Shown: piece by piece, positions 52,923 to 61,573 of the stretch
Layout: the number at the start of each line of letters is the position of its first letter
Position numbering within the stretch: position 1 is the first letter of the stretch
NCBI GenBank assembly: GCA_963759125.1
Contig: CAVWXN010000001.1
Span: 295,339-359,338, forward strand
Direction: 5' to 3'
DNA from: JABDQA01 sp963759125
GTDB taxonomy: Bacteria > Desulfobacterota > Desulfobulbia > Desulfobulbales > Desulfocapsaceae
DNA length: 64,000 bases
The notes under the pieces: generated by a model
Database searches by the model: none
Seen by the model: the letters and a program-made list of their open reading frames with translations, nothing else
Told to the model about the DNA's origin: nothing
Translations under genes and position numbers: made by a program

Positions 52923-53354
52923 TCAATAGCTTAAAATTTTTGTGTCTTCATAAAGAAGCTTATCCGCTACCATTGACGGCTTTGCAACAGATACCCCATC
53001 TATCAGGTCTGAAGTGTTTTTTTCTTTATTCGGCAGATATGGCGGACATAACTCTACATTGACACCATTTTGGATAAGATTTTTCAGCAGCATCTGCGGG
53101 GATTTGTCGTTTGGCTTCAAAAGAATCTCCGGGGAATTCTTGACAGCCAGAGAGCCTGCTTCACCGCAAAGAAGAACATTGACGGTTGCTCCTTTTTTCA
53201 TTGTCTGGGTAGCCAGCACCATTGACATCAATTGGGTAATTGGATCATCTGTTGTTACAATGACAAAAAGATTCTTGGATTTTTCGGAACCATTTCCAAA
53301 TGTCGGAACAGCGAGTAAACATGCAAGAAATAACATAACTATATATCTATACAT
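52923..53354 (-). CDS. Periplasmic DsrE-family protein
   Basis: 143 residues with a signal peptide (YIVMLFLACLLAVPTFG). Mature part: LFVIVTTDDPITQLMSMVLATQTMKKGATVNVLLCGEAGSLAV, MLLKNLIQNGVNVELCPPYLPN. Cys residues lie in LLCGEA and LCPPY, the DsrE-like active positions. It follows the YedE pair on the same strand after a terminator, and probably binds sulfur species released or taken up by them. Confidence 0.82.
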   Translation of the reverse strand: MYRYIVMLFLACLLAVPTFGNGSEKSKNLFVIVTTDDPITQLMSMVLATQTMKKGATVNVLLCGEAGSLAVKNSPEILLKPNDKSPQMLLKNLIQNGVNVELCPPYLPNKEKNTSDLIDGVSVAKPSMVADKLLYEDTKILSY

Positions 53355-53413
53355 TCTTTGCCCTCATCATTGGTATCGTGAAGTTTAAATATGTAATTGG
53401 TCACGGAAAATAT

Positions 53414-53444
53414 CCCAAAGCCTGTCCTAAAAACAGGCTTTGGG
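53414..53444 (-). terminator. Terminator of the ArsR-YedE operon
   Basis: CCCAAAGCCTGT and ACAGGCTTTGGG form a perfect 12-bp stem with a seven-base loop, directly after the second YedE gene. Confidence 0.82.
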
Positions 53445-53456
53445 AAGAGGTTGGTA

Positions 53457-54011
53457 TCAGACTTTTTCCGGCAATTTCCAGGCTATAAGCATAAAAACAA
53501 TACCAATGGCCGCGGCCAGTAAAGTGCCTGGAATCATGGGTAGCAGTGGTTCAAATTTTTCAGACCCGGTTGCAAGCATCACCTTGCCGCCAGCAACCTT
53601 GTCAAACAGCCACGTTTCTTTAATGCTGCCATAAACCAGAGTATACAACAGTGCGCCCAGCAATCCGCCGCCAACAAAAAAGAGGGCATCCTTCCTGCCA
53701 TCTGCAAGAGCAGTTAAACTCGTACCGGGGCAGTAACCCGCTATGGCAAATCCCAGTCCAAGCAATGCACCGCCAACGATAACGCCAATGTAGCTGCTTT
53801 TCACAGAGAGGTGTCCGCTATCAATGATGCCGAAGGTTATAAGCAGAAACAGCAGGGTACTGCTGATGCCAATGGCAAAAAAAATGGCTTTCATGAGATG
53901 CAGATCTTTGAGGCGCAGCATGTTAATGATATTTTGAGGATTGTTTGCCCCCACCCGCTGCAGGGCGAAACCGAAAAATACTCCAAGGATGATCGCGAGT
54001 ATAATATTCAT
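53457..54011 (-). CDS. YeeE/YedE-type sulfur transporter, C-terminal half protein
   Basis: 184 residues, four to five membrane helices. Conserved IAGYCPGTSLTALADGRKDALFFVGGGLLGALLYTLVYG contains the Cys motif (YCPGT) of YeeE thiosulfate channels. ATG 54011 with AAGAGG upstream is chosen because the preceding 28 codons overlap the neighbour and are not hydrophobic. The companion half lies directly upstream. Confidence 0.88.
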   Translation of the reverse strand: MNIILAIILGVFFGFALQRVGANNPQNIINMLRLKDLHLMKAIFFAIGISSTLLFLLITFGIIDSGHLSVKSSYIGVIVGGALLGLGFAIAGYCPGTSLTALADGRKDALFFVGGGLLGALLYTLVYGSIKETWLFDKVAGGKVMLATGSEKFEPLLPMIPGTLLAAAIGIVFMLIAWKLPEKV

Positions 54012-54021
54012 GATAAACCTC

Positions 54022-54588
54022 TTAGTTTCTCTTGTAGAGTAATACTGCTGCCGGAACAGCTGCAGCAAAAGCGCCGAGGGCAAACAGGTATCCACTAAGC
54101 GATGTCTGCATCATTCCGCTCATCATATGTCCGCTGGTACAGCCTCCAGCCAGCCGGGCTCCGAAAAGTACGAGAATTCCAGCAAAGAACACCGTTATAT
54201 AACGGGCGAGAGGATCTTCCCCATAGCGCTGGCGCCAGACCTGGGGAGCCTTACGGTCTTCTTTGTCAGGTTTGGGGCCGCCCAGTCTGGAAGATATAAA
54301 TGCTCCTGCTATCATGGCGAGAACAAAAACAAAGCTATAGTTAAGCGGGTTCGCTATGTTCTCCGCGTATTTGCCATCACTTTTATCCAGATAGGCGTTT
54401 GGGCTGGAATAGCCTGTCTTACTTTCAGGATCCTCTTGAACAATAGTATCTGAAAACAAGTTCCAAAGAATGCCGTCAGCTATGACAAATTGAGTGGATA
54501 CCCCAATGGGTTTGACCAATGCGACAGCAAAGAGAAATGCTGCTCCCAATAAAAGGCCTCCTTTGAACCAGTTTAATTGTCCGTTCAT
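54022..54588 (-). CDS. YeeE/YedE-type sulfur transporter, N-terminal half protein
   Basis: 188 residues with hydrophobic segments (FKGGLLLGAAFLFAVALV, YSFVFVLAMIAGAFI, ITVFFAGILVLFGARLAGGCTSGHMMSGMMQ). GGCTSGH is the conserved Cys motif of the YeeE family. It overlaps the ArsR stop by four bases, so regulator and transporter are translationally coupled. Split YedE pairs of this kind import thiosulfate or other sulfur compounds. Confidence 0.88.
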   Translation of the reverse strand: MNGQLNWFKGGLLLGAAFLFAVALVKPIGVSTQFVIADGILWNLFSDTIVQEDPESKTGYSSPNAYLDKSDGKYAENIANPLNYSFVFVLAMIAGAFISSRLGGPKPDKEDRKAPQVWRQRYGEDPLARYITVFFAGILVLFGARLAGGCTSGHMMSGMMQTSLSGYLFALGAFAAAVPAAVLLYKRN

Positions 54589-54911
54589 ATCAATTGCTCC
54601 TCATTATTCGGGTCGCAGTAAATGCGGTAAAGGGTCTGAAGAATACCTGAAACGGCCTTGCTGTTCAGCCGATAATGGATGACCTGACTTTCACGCCGCG
54701 TTTCCACAAGACCAGCATCACGTAGACTTGCCAGGTGCTGCGACAGGGCCGACTGACTTAAAGGGACGGCCTGGTTCAGCACACTCACCGGACATTCTCC
54801 ATTCATCAGGTGGCAGAGCACCATCAGCCGGCTTGGGTGGCTCATACTTTTAAGCAGGCTGCAAGCCTTTTCCGCGTTTTCTTCAAGTTTATTCGGGTCA
54901 ATCTGTTTCAT
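54585..54911 (-). CDS. ArsR-family repressor of the persulfide-sensing (SqrR/BigR) kind
   Basis: 108 residues. Winged helix with LSQSALSQHLASLRDAGLVETRRESQVIHYRLN. Cys40 (NGECPVSV) and Cys99 (RIYCDPN) occupy the spacing of the two reactive Cys of SqrR/BigR/YgaV, which form a tetrasulfide on exposure to persulfide. Neighbouring YedE genes support a sulfur signal. An additional Cys17 and Cys33 are present. ATG 54911 is preferred over a start 12 bases upstream that would overlap the operator less well. Confidence 0.85.
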   Translation of the reverse strand: MKQIDPNKLEENAEKACSLLKSMSHPSRLMVLCHLMNGECPVSVLNQAVPLSQSALSQHLASLRDAGLVETRRESQVIHYRLNSKAVSGILQTLYRIYCDPNNEEQLI

Positions 54912-54924
54912 AAAAGCACACACT

Positions 54925-54959
54925 ACATTAGAATTTACTAAATTAGATAATTCTAATGT
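54925..54959 (-). promoter_or_regulatory. Operator of the ArsR-YedE operon
   Basis: ACATTAGAATT and AATTCTAATGT are perfect 11-bp inverted repeats, 13 bases apart, about 14 bases before the repressor start. Within it two TTAG-N6-CTAA palindromes (54928-54941 and 54943-54956) lie side by side, suggesting two repressor dimers and autorepression. Confidence 0.7.
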
Positions 54960-55388
54960 AATGTGTTGTCAAGTTTTGATACAAGCGTCGGTAATCACAC
55001 ATTTTGTTCGAAACGTTCAAGCTGAGATGTTATTTGATGACATACGGGTACATCTAACGTTGCTATTGAACAGGCTTGTCTGGGCATTGTTAACTATTTA
55101 TTAAAACATGAAAATCTACCTTGTTCTTGACAGCCCCGGGCTCCAATCCTTCAAGAAAGGTAATCTTGCCAGTGGAATCTTATCGTTAGGCGCAATTGCC
55201 CTGATTCTCATATGCTCAGGAACAAGCCTAACCTCATGATTTTTATAGTTATTGAACTTGACCACTTTGAAGTGACAATCCAAAGGCGACACTGCCTCAC
55301 ATCTGAATCTCAATAATCGCAATCATACAATCGCCTTCTCTTCGGGGTAATGCCAAATAGATCTATAATTACTCAGATCTGCTCTTAT
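54960..55388. other. Intergenic, no supported gene
   Basis: 430 bases between the operator and the octaheme cytochrome stop. A minus-strand frame (55116-55322) shows no motif or RBS. No strong hairpin. Confidence 0.4.
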
Positions 55389-56888
55389 TTATTCAGCATC
55401 GTTCAAACTACGGTAAAGTCGCAGCTGATCCAGAAGCTTGGTCATCTGTTCCGTGGTCTGGTAGCGACCGTTAGCAAACACACCATAATCTCCACCACCT
55501 GCCATTGCTGATGCGAAACGAGTGGAATTGGCGTAGAAGAGCCAAATAGTGGTCCACATTCTCTCAGTCTTTTCATCGAAGATATTTTCACCCTGTGGAA
55601 GTCCCTTTTCGAAGCCGCCGGCCCAGACATCACTCAATATCTTGGTTGCTTCATGAGTCATGCGATTGGTTCTGTGTATCGTGTTGTCGAGCCGTAAAAA
55701 GTGATTCTCCACCCACTGGGTGCTGTGGCAGGTAAGACATACAGCCTTCATTCTGCCGTTGTTCTCCAGCTGCTGCTCTTTATTCAGCACAAATTCAGCA
55801 ACGGGCTCTCCATTGAGTTCCACAGCCAGTGGTAGCCCTGCAGAATTGACTACATTTATTAGATTGGCATCGAGTGGATGGGGGTGGGCATATGGTACTC
55901 CGAAAAGACGCCAACTGAGCCGATCATTGTATTGATGGGTTCGTTCGGCTATGACAGTCCCTTCTGGTGAAACGAGCAAGCTGGCATGGCAAACAGCGCA
56001 TGTCGGCGCGGTAAAGTCAGTTCCCACCCGCCAGGGAACTTTAGTAAAATCAAACTCGCTCTTTTTTGAGTTGTATATATTGCCGTGTTTGCTGACTTCA
56101 TATACTTTGTAGGCAGGTACATCAGGCCCCTTGTGACATTCTGAACAAGTCGAGGGCTTGCGGGCCATCTCAATCGAGAAAGAATGCCTGGTATGACAGG
56201 CTGAACACGAGCCTTTGCTCCGATCGGGATTAATGCGGCCGACTCCCTGGTTCGGCCACCCTTCAAGGTCGGGAAATTGAAGTTCCCCATAGTCAGTATC
56301 CCTCGTGATGAGCCCCTTTACCTCGACTTTGGTGCCATGGCAATAAAGGCATGACTCGTATTCGGTGAGCATATCGCCTTGGCCGATAATCAGTTCTTTA
56401 TTTTCGTAGGTGTAGTGATTGTTCACTACCTTGGTGAATTCCTGGTAGAGTGTATTGTCGACCAGATTTCCATAAGCATGGGACATGATATTTCTGCTAT
56501 ACTGCTCAGCTTCGACACTGTGACAGGTAGCACAGTCAGCAGGACTGACGATCACGTTTATTTCGTAACCATTGTGCTCGAAGGAATCCTCATGCTCCTC
56601 GATGCGGAGACTATGGCACTCATAGCAACCAACCGCGAACTGCTGCAGTTCACTGGGAATGTTGGGAGAAGAAACCCGACGCTCGAGTTCGGGCTTGGCC
56701 ATGCCTTCGGTAGGAGATGTCTTGCTGTGACGGCTCGCCATCCATGATGAGACGAGGCCAGGATGAAGTTCAGAGTGGCAGCTGAGACAATCTTCGGTTT
56801 CTTCGCTGACATTGAGGTCTTCACCATAGAGGTTTAAACTAACCAGACACACCAGTAAACAAGTCGTGAATTGTAAGATTGACTTCAT
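55389..56888 (-). CDS. Octaheme cytochrome c of the HAO-like superfamily
   Basis: 499 residues, exported. After the signal peptide eight CxxCH motifs occur, at about residues 34, 88, 119, 180, 228, 248, 297 and 384 (CLSCH, CYECH, CATCH, CLYCH, CSACH, CSECH, CAVCH, CLTCH). CSECHKGPDVPAYKVYEVSKHGNIY resembles the heme-proximal His segment of hydroxylamine-oxidoreductase-like octahemes. The C-terminus is helical, without membrane anchor. No NrfA-type CxxCK was seen. ATG 56888 follows GGAGG. Reduction of nitrite/hydroxylamine or of sulfur oxyanions are both possible for this group. Confidence 0.88.
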   Translation of the reverse strand: MKSILQFTTCLLVCLVSLNLYGEDLNVSEETEDCLSCHSELHPGLVSSWMASRHSKTSPTEGMAKPELERRVSSPNIPSELQQFAVGCYECHSLRIEEHEDSFEHNGYEINVIVSPADCATCHSVEAEQYSRNIMSHAYGNLVDNTLYQEFTKVVNNHYTYENKELIIGQGDMLTEYESCLYCHGTKVEVKGLITRDTDYGELQFPDLEGWPNQGVGRINPDRSKGSCSACHTRHSFSIEMARKPSTCSECHKGPDVPAYKVYEVSKHGNIYNSKKSEFDFTKVPWRVGTDFTAPTCAVCHASLLVSPEGTVIAERTHQYNDRLSWRLFGVPYAHPHPLDANLINVVNSAGLPLAVELNGEPVAEFVLNKEQQLENNGRMKAVCLTCHSTQWVENHFLRLDNTIHRTNRMTHEATKILSDVWAGGFEKGLPQGENIFDEKTERMWTTIWLFYANSTRFASAMAGGGDYGVFANGRYQTTEQMTKLLDQLRLYRSLNDAE

Positions 56889-57475
56889 CATATCCTCCGG
56901 TCGGTACGCATCATCAGGCCTCAATCCCGCTGGCATTGATACCACATTGTAACCACCTAAGGACCTGATAAAACATGGTTTAACACTCATTGCTGTTTAA
57001 CTTAGAGAAGCTATAAAAAGCAAGATGAAAGCGGTCGACAGATAGGGTACACTTTTTTTCTTGGGTTGTGAGGAGCCCTCCGTCCACACGCTTACCTAAT
57101 CTTTCAGCTTTTGACCCACACCAGCTTAGAGAGGTTTTCAGCGGGAAAGGTAGTATCCTGAGAAATTACATTATTGTGAAGGTTCTTCCTGCCGTACCGA
57201 GATAAATCCACCACCTCAGGAATCCCATTCGGGATTGAAGTTGGTTTTTTCGAACCAGAGGTGAGTCTTTGTAGAGAGTGAAAATACTGTCAGGAGATTA
57301 TGATTCAATCCCAAATTCAGTAGGGGAGAAGATCTCCTTTGCCAGTCTCATCAAATTAAGCAAAGCCTCAATTATAGGCTGTTCCTGCACGTTTGTTCGG
57401 GATTGGAATGCCAGAGCGAGGGTATTCGGATAATCAGGAATCTGAGGACTGCTCATTAATCGAAACGTCCATTTT
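56889..57475. other. Intergenic, partly repetitive, no supported gene
   Basis: 590 bases between the cytochrome and lactate dehydrogenase genes. TCCTTTGCCAGTCTCATCAA (about 57336) is similar to TCCTTTGCCAATCTCAACAA at about 34654, so a small dispersed repeat exists. An ORF at 57298-57495 appears to be part of that repeat rather than a gene. Confidence 0.4.
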
Positions 57476-58420
57476 CTAATAACTAATACTATCAAGAATC
57501 TCTCTTAGTATGGTGGCCGAATGCCTAAGTTTTCGTTTCTCTTCATCATCCAGTTCCAGTTTGACAATATGATGAACACCATCCTTGTTTAAAACAGCTG
57601 GCAGGCCAATGTAGACTTTCTTTTCGCATTCGTATGTACCATTATTTAATACTGAAATTGGCATTATCCTGTTTTCATTATTAAATATTGCTGCAGTTAT
57701 TCGCACCAGGGCCATCCCGATTCCGTAATACGTTGCTTTTTTCCTCTTGATTATTTCATAGGCTGCGTTTTTCACTTTATTGCAAATTTTGTCTAGATCT
57801 GCAAAACTGATTTCGTCCATTGAGTTAATGACATCCTCTATTGGCTTGGCCCCGATATTGGCATTCGACCAACAGACAAATTCGCTATCACCGTGCTCGC
57901 CCAGGATATACGCATGCACATTTCTTGAATCAATATTTATGATACTGGATATTTCATAACGTAATCTTGCAGTATCAAGAGACGTGCCACTGCCGATTAC
58001 CCTCGAATGGGGGAGACCTGATTCTTTCCATGTTACATACGCTAAAATATCCACCGGGTTAGAGGCTACCAGTAAAATACCGTTAAAACCGGATGCCATG
58101 ATATCATTGACGACGTTTTTGATTATTGCGGCATTCCTGTGGAGAAGTTGAATCCTTGTTTCGCCTTCTTTCTGGTTTACTCCAGCCGTGATGACCACAA
58201 GTCCGGCATCTTTACATTCACTGTAATCACCTGGCCTTATGTTCATTTTTCGCGGAGCGAAAGCAAGACCGTGGCTTAGATCCATTGCTTCGCCTTCTGC
58301 TTTGTCCCTATCAATATCAATGAGAACTAATTCTTCAATCGTTCCTTGATTTACGAGGGCATAAGCATAACTCATTCCTACAAGCCCTGTTCCGACAATT
58401 ACAACTTTGCTGTATTGCAC
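57476..58420 (-). CDS. ldh: L-lactate dehydrogenase
   Basis: 314 residues. NAD-binding KVVIVGTGLVGMSYAYALVNQG, specificity loop AGVNQKEGETRIQLL with Gln as in lactate dehydrogenases (Arg would indicate malate), VASNPVDILAYVTW, SGTSLDTARLRYEI, active-site His in YILGEHGDSEFVCWS. Reduces pyruvate to L-lactate. The start is GTG at 58420, giving the strand directly. Neighbours give no operon context. Confidence 0.93.
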   Translation of the reverse strand: MQYSKVVIVGTGLVGMSYAYALVNQGTIEELVLIDIDRDKAEGEAMDLSHGLAFAPRKMNIRPGDYSECKDAGLVVITAGVNQKEGETRIQLLHRNAAIIKNVVNDIMASGFNGILLVASNPVDILAYVTWKESGLPHSRVIGSGTSLDTARLRYEISSIINIDSRNVHAYILGEHGDSEFVCWSNANIGAKPIEDVINSMDEISFADLDKICNKVKNAAYEIIKRKKATYYGIGMALVRITAAIFNNENRIMPISVLNNGTYECEKKVYIGLPAVLNKDGVHHIVKLELDDEEKRKLRHSATILREILDSISY

Positions 58421-59027
58421 TTAACTACCCCACTCATGGTTTAACAGATTTAAGAGGAAGACTGATCTTATACATTAAGAGCAGTTGAGCTTATGGGTAC
58501 AAGTCTGCCAAATCTCCTGTTCGTTTATCTGATAATGCTCCAGGGCGACTGGTGAAATTAAGTAATTTTCCCATATTTACTGGTAAAGATAATCAGAAAA
58601 ACACCTTACAAAATACCGTGTGGTAATTCACAATGAATGAGGAAAATCATGTCAACCGAGGTGCTGAGTATCCAAACAACAAAGGCTGACTGGTAAATAG
58701 GCGGCTCGGCAGTAGTCGATTCCACAGGCTTCCGTTGCCAGTCCAGGGAGTTTAACTTGGAACTGGAGGTGAAGGTGCCTCCTGTGAAGTTACCGTTTTG
58801 CAGCGGGCAATGATTTGCTAATAGGAATTTGAAGAGACAGGAAGCATCTTCGCCCCGTCAAGCTGAAAACAGCTTAGTCTTGCCTGTGCTAATATTGAAT
58901 CTGTGACTGCACGTTACTGCTGTGAACTTTGATTATTGTCGAGTATCCTTTCTTTCTGTATGACCTTATTAAAAGCGTTTTCTTCAGTTTCTAAATAATC
59001 ACTTGTTAGGTTGAAAAAGGAGGCGTT
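58421..59027. other. Intergenic with an inverted copy of repeat family 2 (58779-58846)
   Basis: No supported gene. On the reverse strand 58846-58779 reads CTGTCTCTTCAAATTCCTA, AGCAAATCATTGCCCGC and ACGGTAACTTCACAGGAGG, matching the copies at 60.3, 60.8 and 61.4 kb. The 100 bases before the next gene contain its likely promoter and a GGAGG site. Confidence 0.5.
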
Positions 59028-60069
59028 ATGAAAATCGATATAAAAAGAGCGATCTGGATCGTATTTAGTGTATTAACAGCTTCTTTATTCTTTGCGTCTG
59101 CTCCAATGGCCGGTCAAGCTGAAAAGTCGGTTTCAATGCCAAATTTGGAGCACTATGAGGACAAAGCATTTGGTTTTTCCATTGGTTATGACGCTGACAA
59201 ACTAACCAAGGAAATTGGACCAATCGGTTCATTTGTTTTCAGGCGGGCATCCGACAAGGGCATGCCATACTCTGGGGATAACTGCCGGGCCTTATCCATC
59301 GGGTATAGCTTTGAAGGATACGGCGGGCCATGTATCACATGCGTTGCCAAAGATGATACCCGATTGCCTGATTCATAACGTCAGCAATCAACAGTTAATC
59401 GAGCTGAAAGATGGCAGCAAGGCCAATTATTTTGAAATAATAATGAATGTCGGAGGTTCAGAGTTGATATCCGCCTTTGTCACAGCGCAAAAGAACGACC
59501 GCCTAATTGTCTTTGGTGCCGCGGACAACCAGGATGAATCCATGGAAAATCTAACAGCTATGGTGAAATCCTTAAGGCTTGATGTCGAAGTGGATGAGGC
59601 GGCATTGAAGGCAAGAGGCTATGCTAAAGACGGTAAGTTTGTTCGAACGGATTCTCCCGCCTTTACGTTAAACTATCCTAAAGAATTTCAAAACCGGGTG
59701 CTTGAATCCAACCAGATTTTTAGAGCCGGTATTCCCCATGCGGCGCTGTCGATGGCGATATTGATTTCAAGACTTCAGGTCGGTGAAGACATTAACATGC
59801 AGTTAAAGAGATTTGCGGAGACATATGCCCATGGGCTAAAACACGTGGGCAGTGATATTAAAATTGTCTCACAGAATCCGATATCAACTTATAAGGAATT
59901 CGATGCCTATCAGATTCAAATCGTATGGCAGTTTCGGGAAAAATATACGATGACAACCGTCGTTCACATAATTGCAAAGGAGAACAAGGCGATACAGCTG
60001 GCAGGGCACACGGTATACAGCATTGAGGGACTGACGGATATCTTCGAAAAGATTAACCTTAATCCATGA
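59028..60069 (+). pseudogene. Secreted hypothetical protein, one frameshift
   Basis: N-terminal part: signal peptide (IWIVFSVLTASLFFASAPMA) then FGFSIGYDADKLTKEIGPIG, GYGGPCITCVAKDD. At about 59370 (GATTCATAAC, probably one T too many) the frame changes and continues HNVSNQQLIELKDGSKANYF, DRLIVFGAADNQDESMENL, SPAFTLNYPKEFQNRVLES to the stop. Together about 345 residues with two similar beta-rich halves (each with a G/Y-xDK-F-SP-F-Y-x pattern). No family recognised. AAAGGAGGCGTT precedes the ATG. Confidence 0.65.
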
Positions 60070-60337
60070 TAAATTTCCAATAACCATTAAAAATGAACAA
60101 ACGTTTTGTCTTGAACATGTGCCCAGTGTCTGCGGAGACTTCAGGTACCAGTATTGATATATTGGTAAAACCATGCAAAATGGCCTAACAAGACGGATAC
60201 ACCTGACAAGGAAAACTTGCGGGGTCTATTGAAAAGGGCTTTGGGTCTTCAACGGTTATACCGTTTGCATATTATCCACAGCGTTAATAATGCCAATTCT
60301 AAGATGTTAGTTTAGCACTTTTCTGGTTAGTTAATAC

Positions 60338-60410
60338 TCTTCCTGCGAACCTACCGTTTGATATAAGCTGGAGGATTGGCTGATAGGAACTTTAGGAATA
60401 CAGGAAGAGT
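60338..60410 (-). repeat. Dispersed repeat family 2, inverted copy
   Basis: On the reverse strand: CTGTATTCCTAAAGTTCCTA, TCAGCCAATCCTCCAGC and AACGGTAGGTTCGCAGGAAG, parallel to the copy at 61.4 kb. Confidence 0.5.
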
Positions 60411-60458
60411 CTTGAATTTACAGCATTCCAATCGAACTTCCTGAATACCAGTAAAAGA

Positions 60459-60647
60459 CTAAAGTTCTTCATGCAGCTTTCTGGGGATTGTATGAACGTT
60501 TACCCGAACATCATCTATTTCTTCATAAACCGCGTAGTGATCTTCAACTTGTATCTTTAAACCTCTGAAAACATTTCTCCCAGTATACACTATCACCAAC
60601 GTTATCGTGACCATCAATGCCAGCGTGACAATCCTGTGTGTGCTCAT
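60459..60647 (-). CDS. Small single-pass membrane protein
   Basis: 62 residues: STHRIVTLALMVTITLVIVY followed by TGRNVFRGLKIQVEDHYAVY and an acidic tail. AATGAGAGCAC lies before the ATG. Function unknown; it could be a spurious frame, but a signal-anchor with basic flank supports it. Confidence 0.45.
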   Translation of the reverse strand: MSTHRIVTLALMVTITLVIVYTGRNVFRGLKIQVEDHYAVYEEIDDVRVNVHTIPRKLHEEL

Positions 60648-60779
60648 GTGCTCTCATTGAAAAAGTGAAAAGATATAAACTAACTTATAATACTGCTGAC
60701 CAAAAAGCGAATCAGAAGAATCGAAGCATGAAAGATACTTCAATATCAAGCGGACGATTTACCCCTGACTTAAGATTTT

Positions 60780-60855
60780 TCCTGAATGTCTGTATCTCTT
60801 CAGTTTTCTATCAGCAAATCACTCGCCCTTGTCAGACGGTAACTTCACTGGAAGA
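60780..60855 (+). repeat. Dispersed repeat family 2, copy
   Basis: CTGTATCTCTTCAGTTTTCT, ATCAGCAAATCACTCGCCC and GACGGTAACTTCACTGGAAG align with the copy at 61.4 kb in the same orientation. Confidence 0.55.
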
Positions 60856-60973
60856 ACCTTTGAAGAGCAGAATCCGGCAGAGGTGCCTAATCTCTACCGG
60901 ATTCTGCTATAGGAGAGTGCCAGAGTCTATGCAGGAACAAGGACAATCTCTCCATCTGCTGAAACACCCATCA

Positions 60974-61255
60974 TTACGGATTTTCTAAAATCACTATTAT
61001 GTAATTTCCATCAACTACAGCAAATTTCCCCTCTGAATATTTTAATGTTAACAGACATTTACTTGTGTCCACTTTTGTAATCATGCCTGAAAGACCTCTA
61101 CTTTCGGTGTCCTTCAGTATTATTCCGTAATTTGTACCTGTTTTAATCTCTGATACCAATATTGGACATGTAGCAGAAAAAGCAGAGCTAGAAGAAATAG
61201 CAGCAAGACCCATAACTACCAATAAGAATGAAAACGAATTTAATAGTATTTTCAT
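60974..61255 (-). CDS. Small secreted protein
   Basis: 93 residues. Signal peptide SFSFLLVVMGLAAISSSSAFSA, then CPILVSEIKTGTNYGIILKD, MITKVDTSKCLLTLKYSEGK. Two Cys may form a disulfide. The ATG at 61255 follows AAGGAGGAGGAG, a strong site, so it is expressed if a promoter exists. Not recognised. Confidence 0.6.
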   Translation of the reverse strand: MKILLNSFSFLLVVMGLAAISSSSAFSATCPILVSEIKTGTNYGIILKDTESRGLSGMITKVDTSKCLLTLKYSEGKFAVVDGNYIIVILENP

Positions 61256-61363
61256 TTCTCCTCCTCCTTCATTATGCGACAGGACGTCGCTTTCAGATTC
61301 TTGAATGAAGCGCAAGAGATTAGGAGTTAATAGAGAAAAAATAGTCACTACGACTAATGAGTA

Positions 61364-61506
61364 AATGGAACGATGTGGTGGGGTTACAGTTCAGATTCGT
61401 AGCGGCATTTTGAAGCTATTGGATGGAATGAAATTTAAAGACTGTCCCTGTATCCCTTCAGAATCATGTCAGCAAATCACCCGCCCCTTTCAAACGGTAA
61501 CTTCAC
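61364..61506 (+). repeat. Dispersed repeat family 2, longest copy
   Basis: Runs GTAAATGGAACGATGTGGTG ... CTGTATCCCTTCAGAATC, GTCAGCAAATCACCCGCCCC and AACGGTAACTTCACAG. Other copies at 35.8, 58.8, 60.3 and 60.8 kb share all or part of this order. Confidence 0.55.
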
Positions 61507-61573
61507 AGACAGGAATTAGGTCAAGTTAGAGAAACACCCGGCCCCCCTAATCTTCTTAGGGAACATATTAATT

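Noticed and set aside
57298..57495. 65-codon minus-strand ORF
   Set aside because: Shares sequence with an intergenic stretch at 34.65 kb, so it is more likely repeat than gene.
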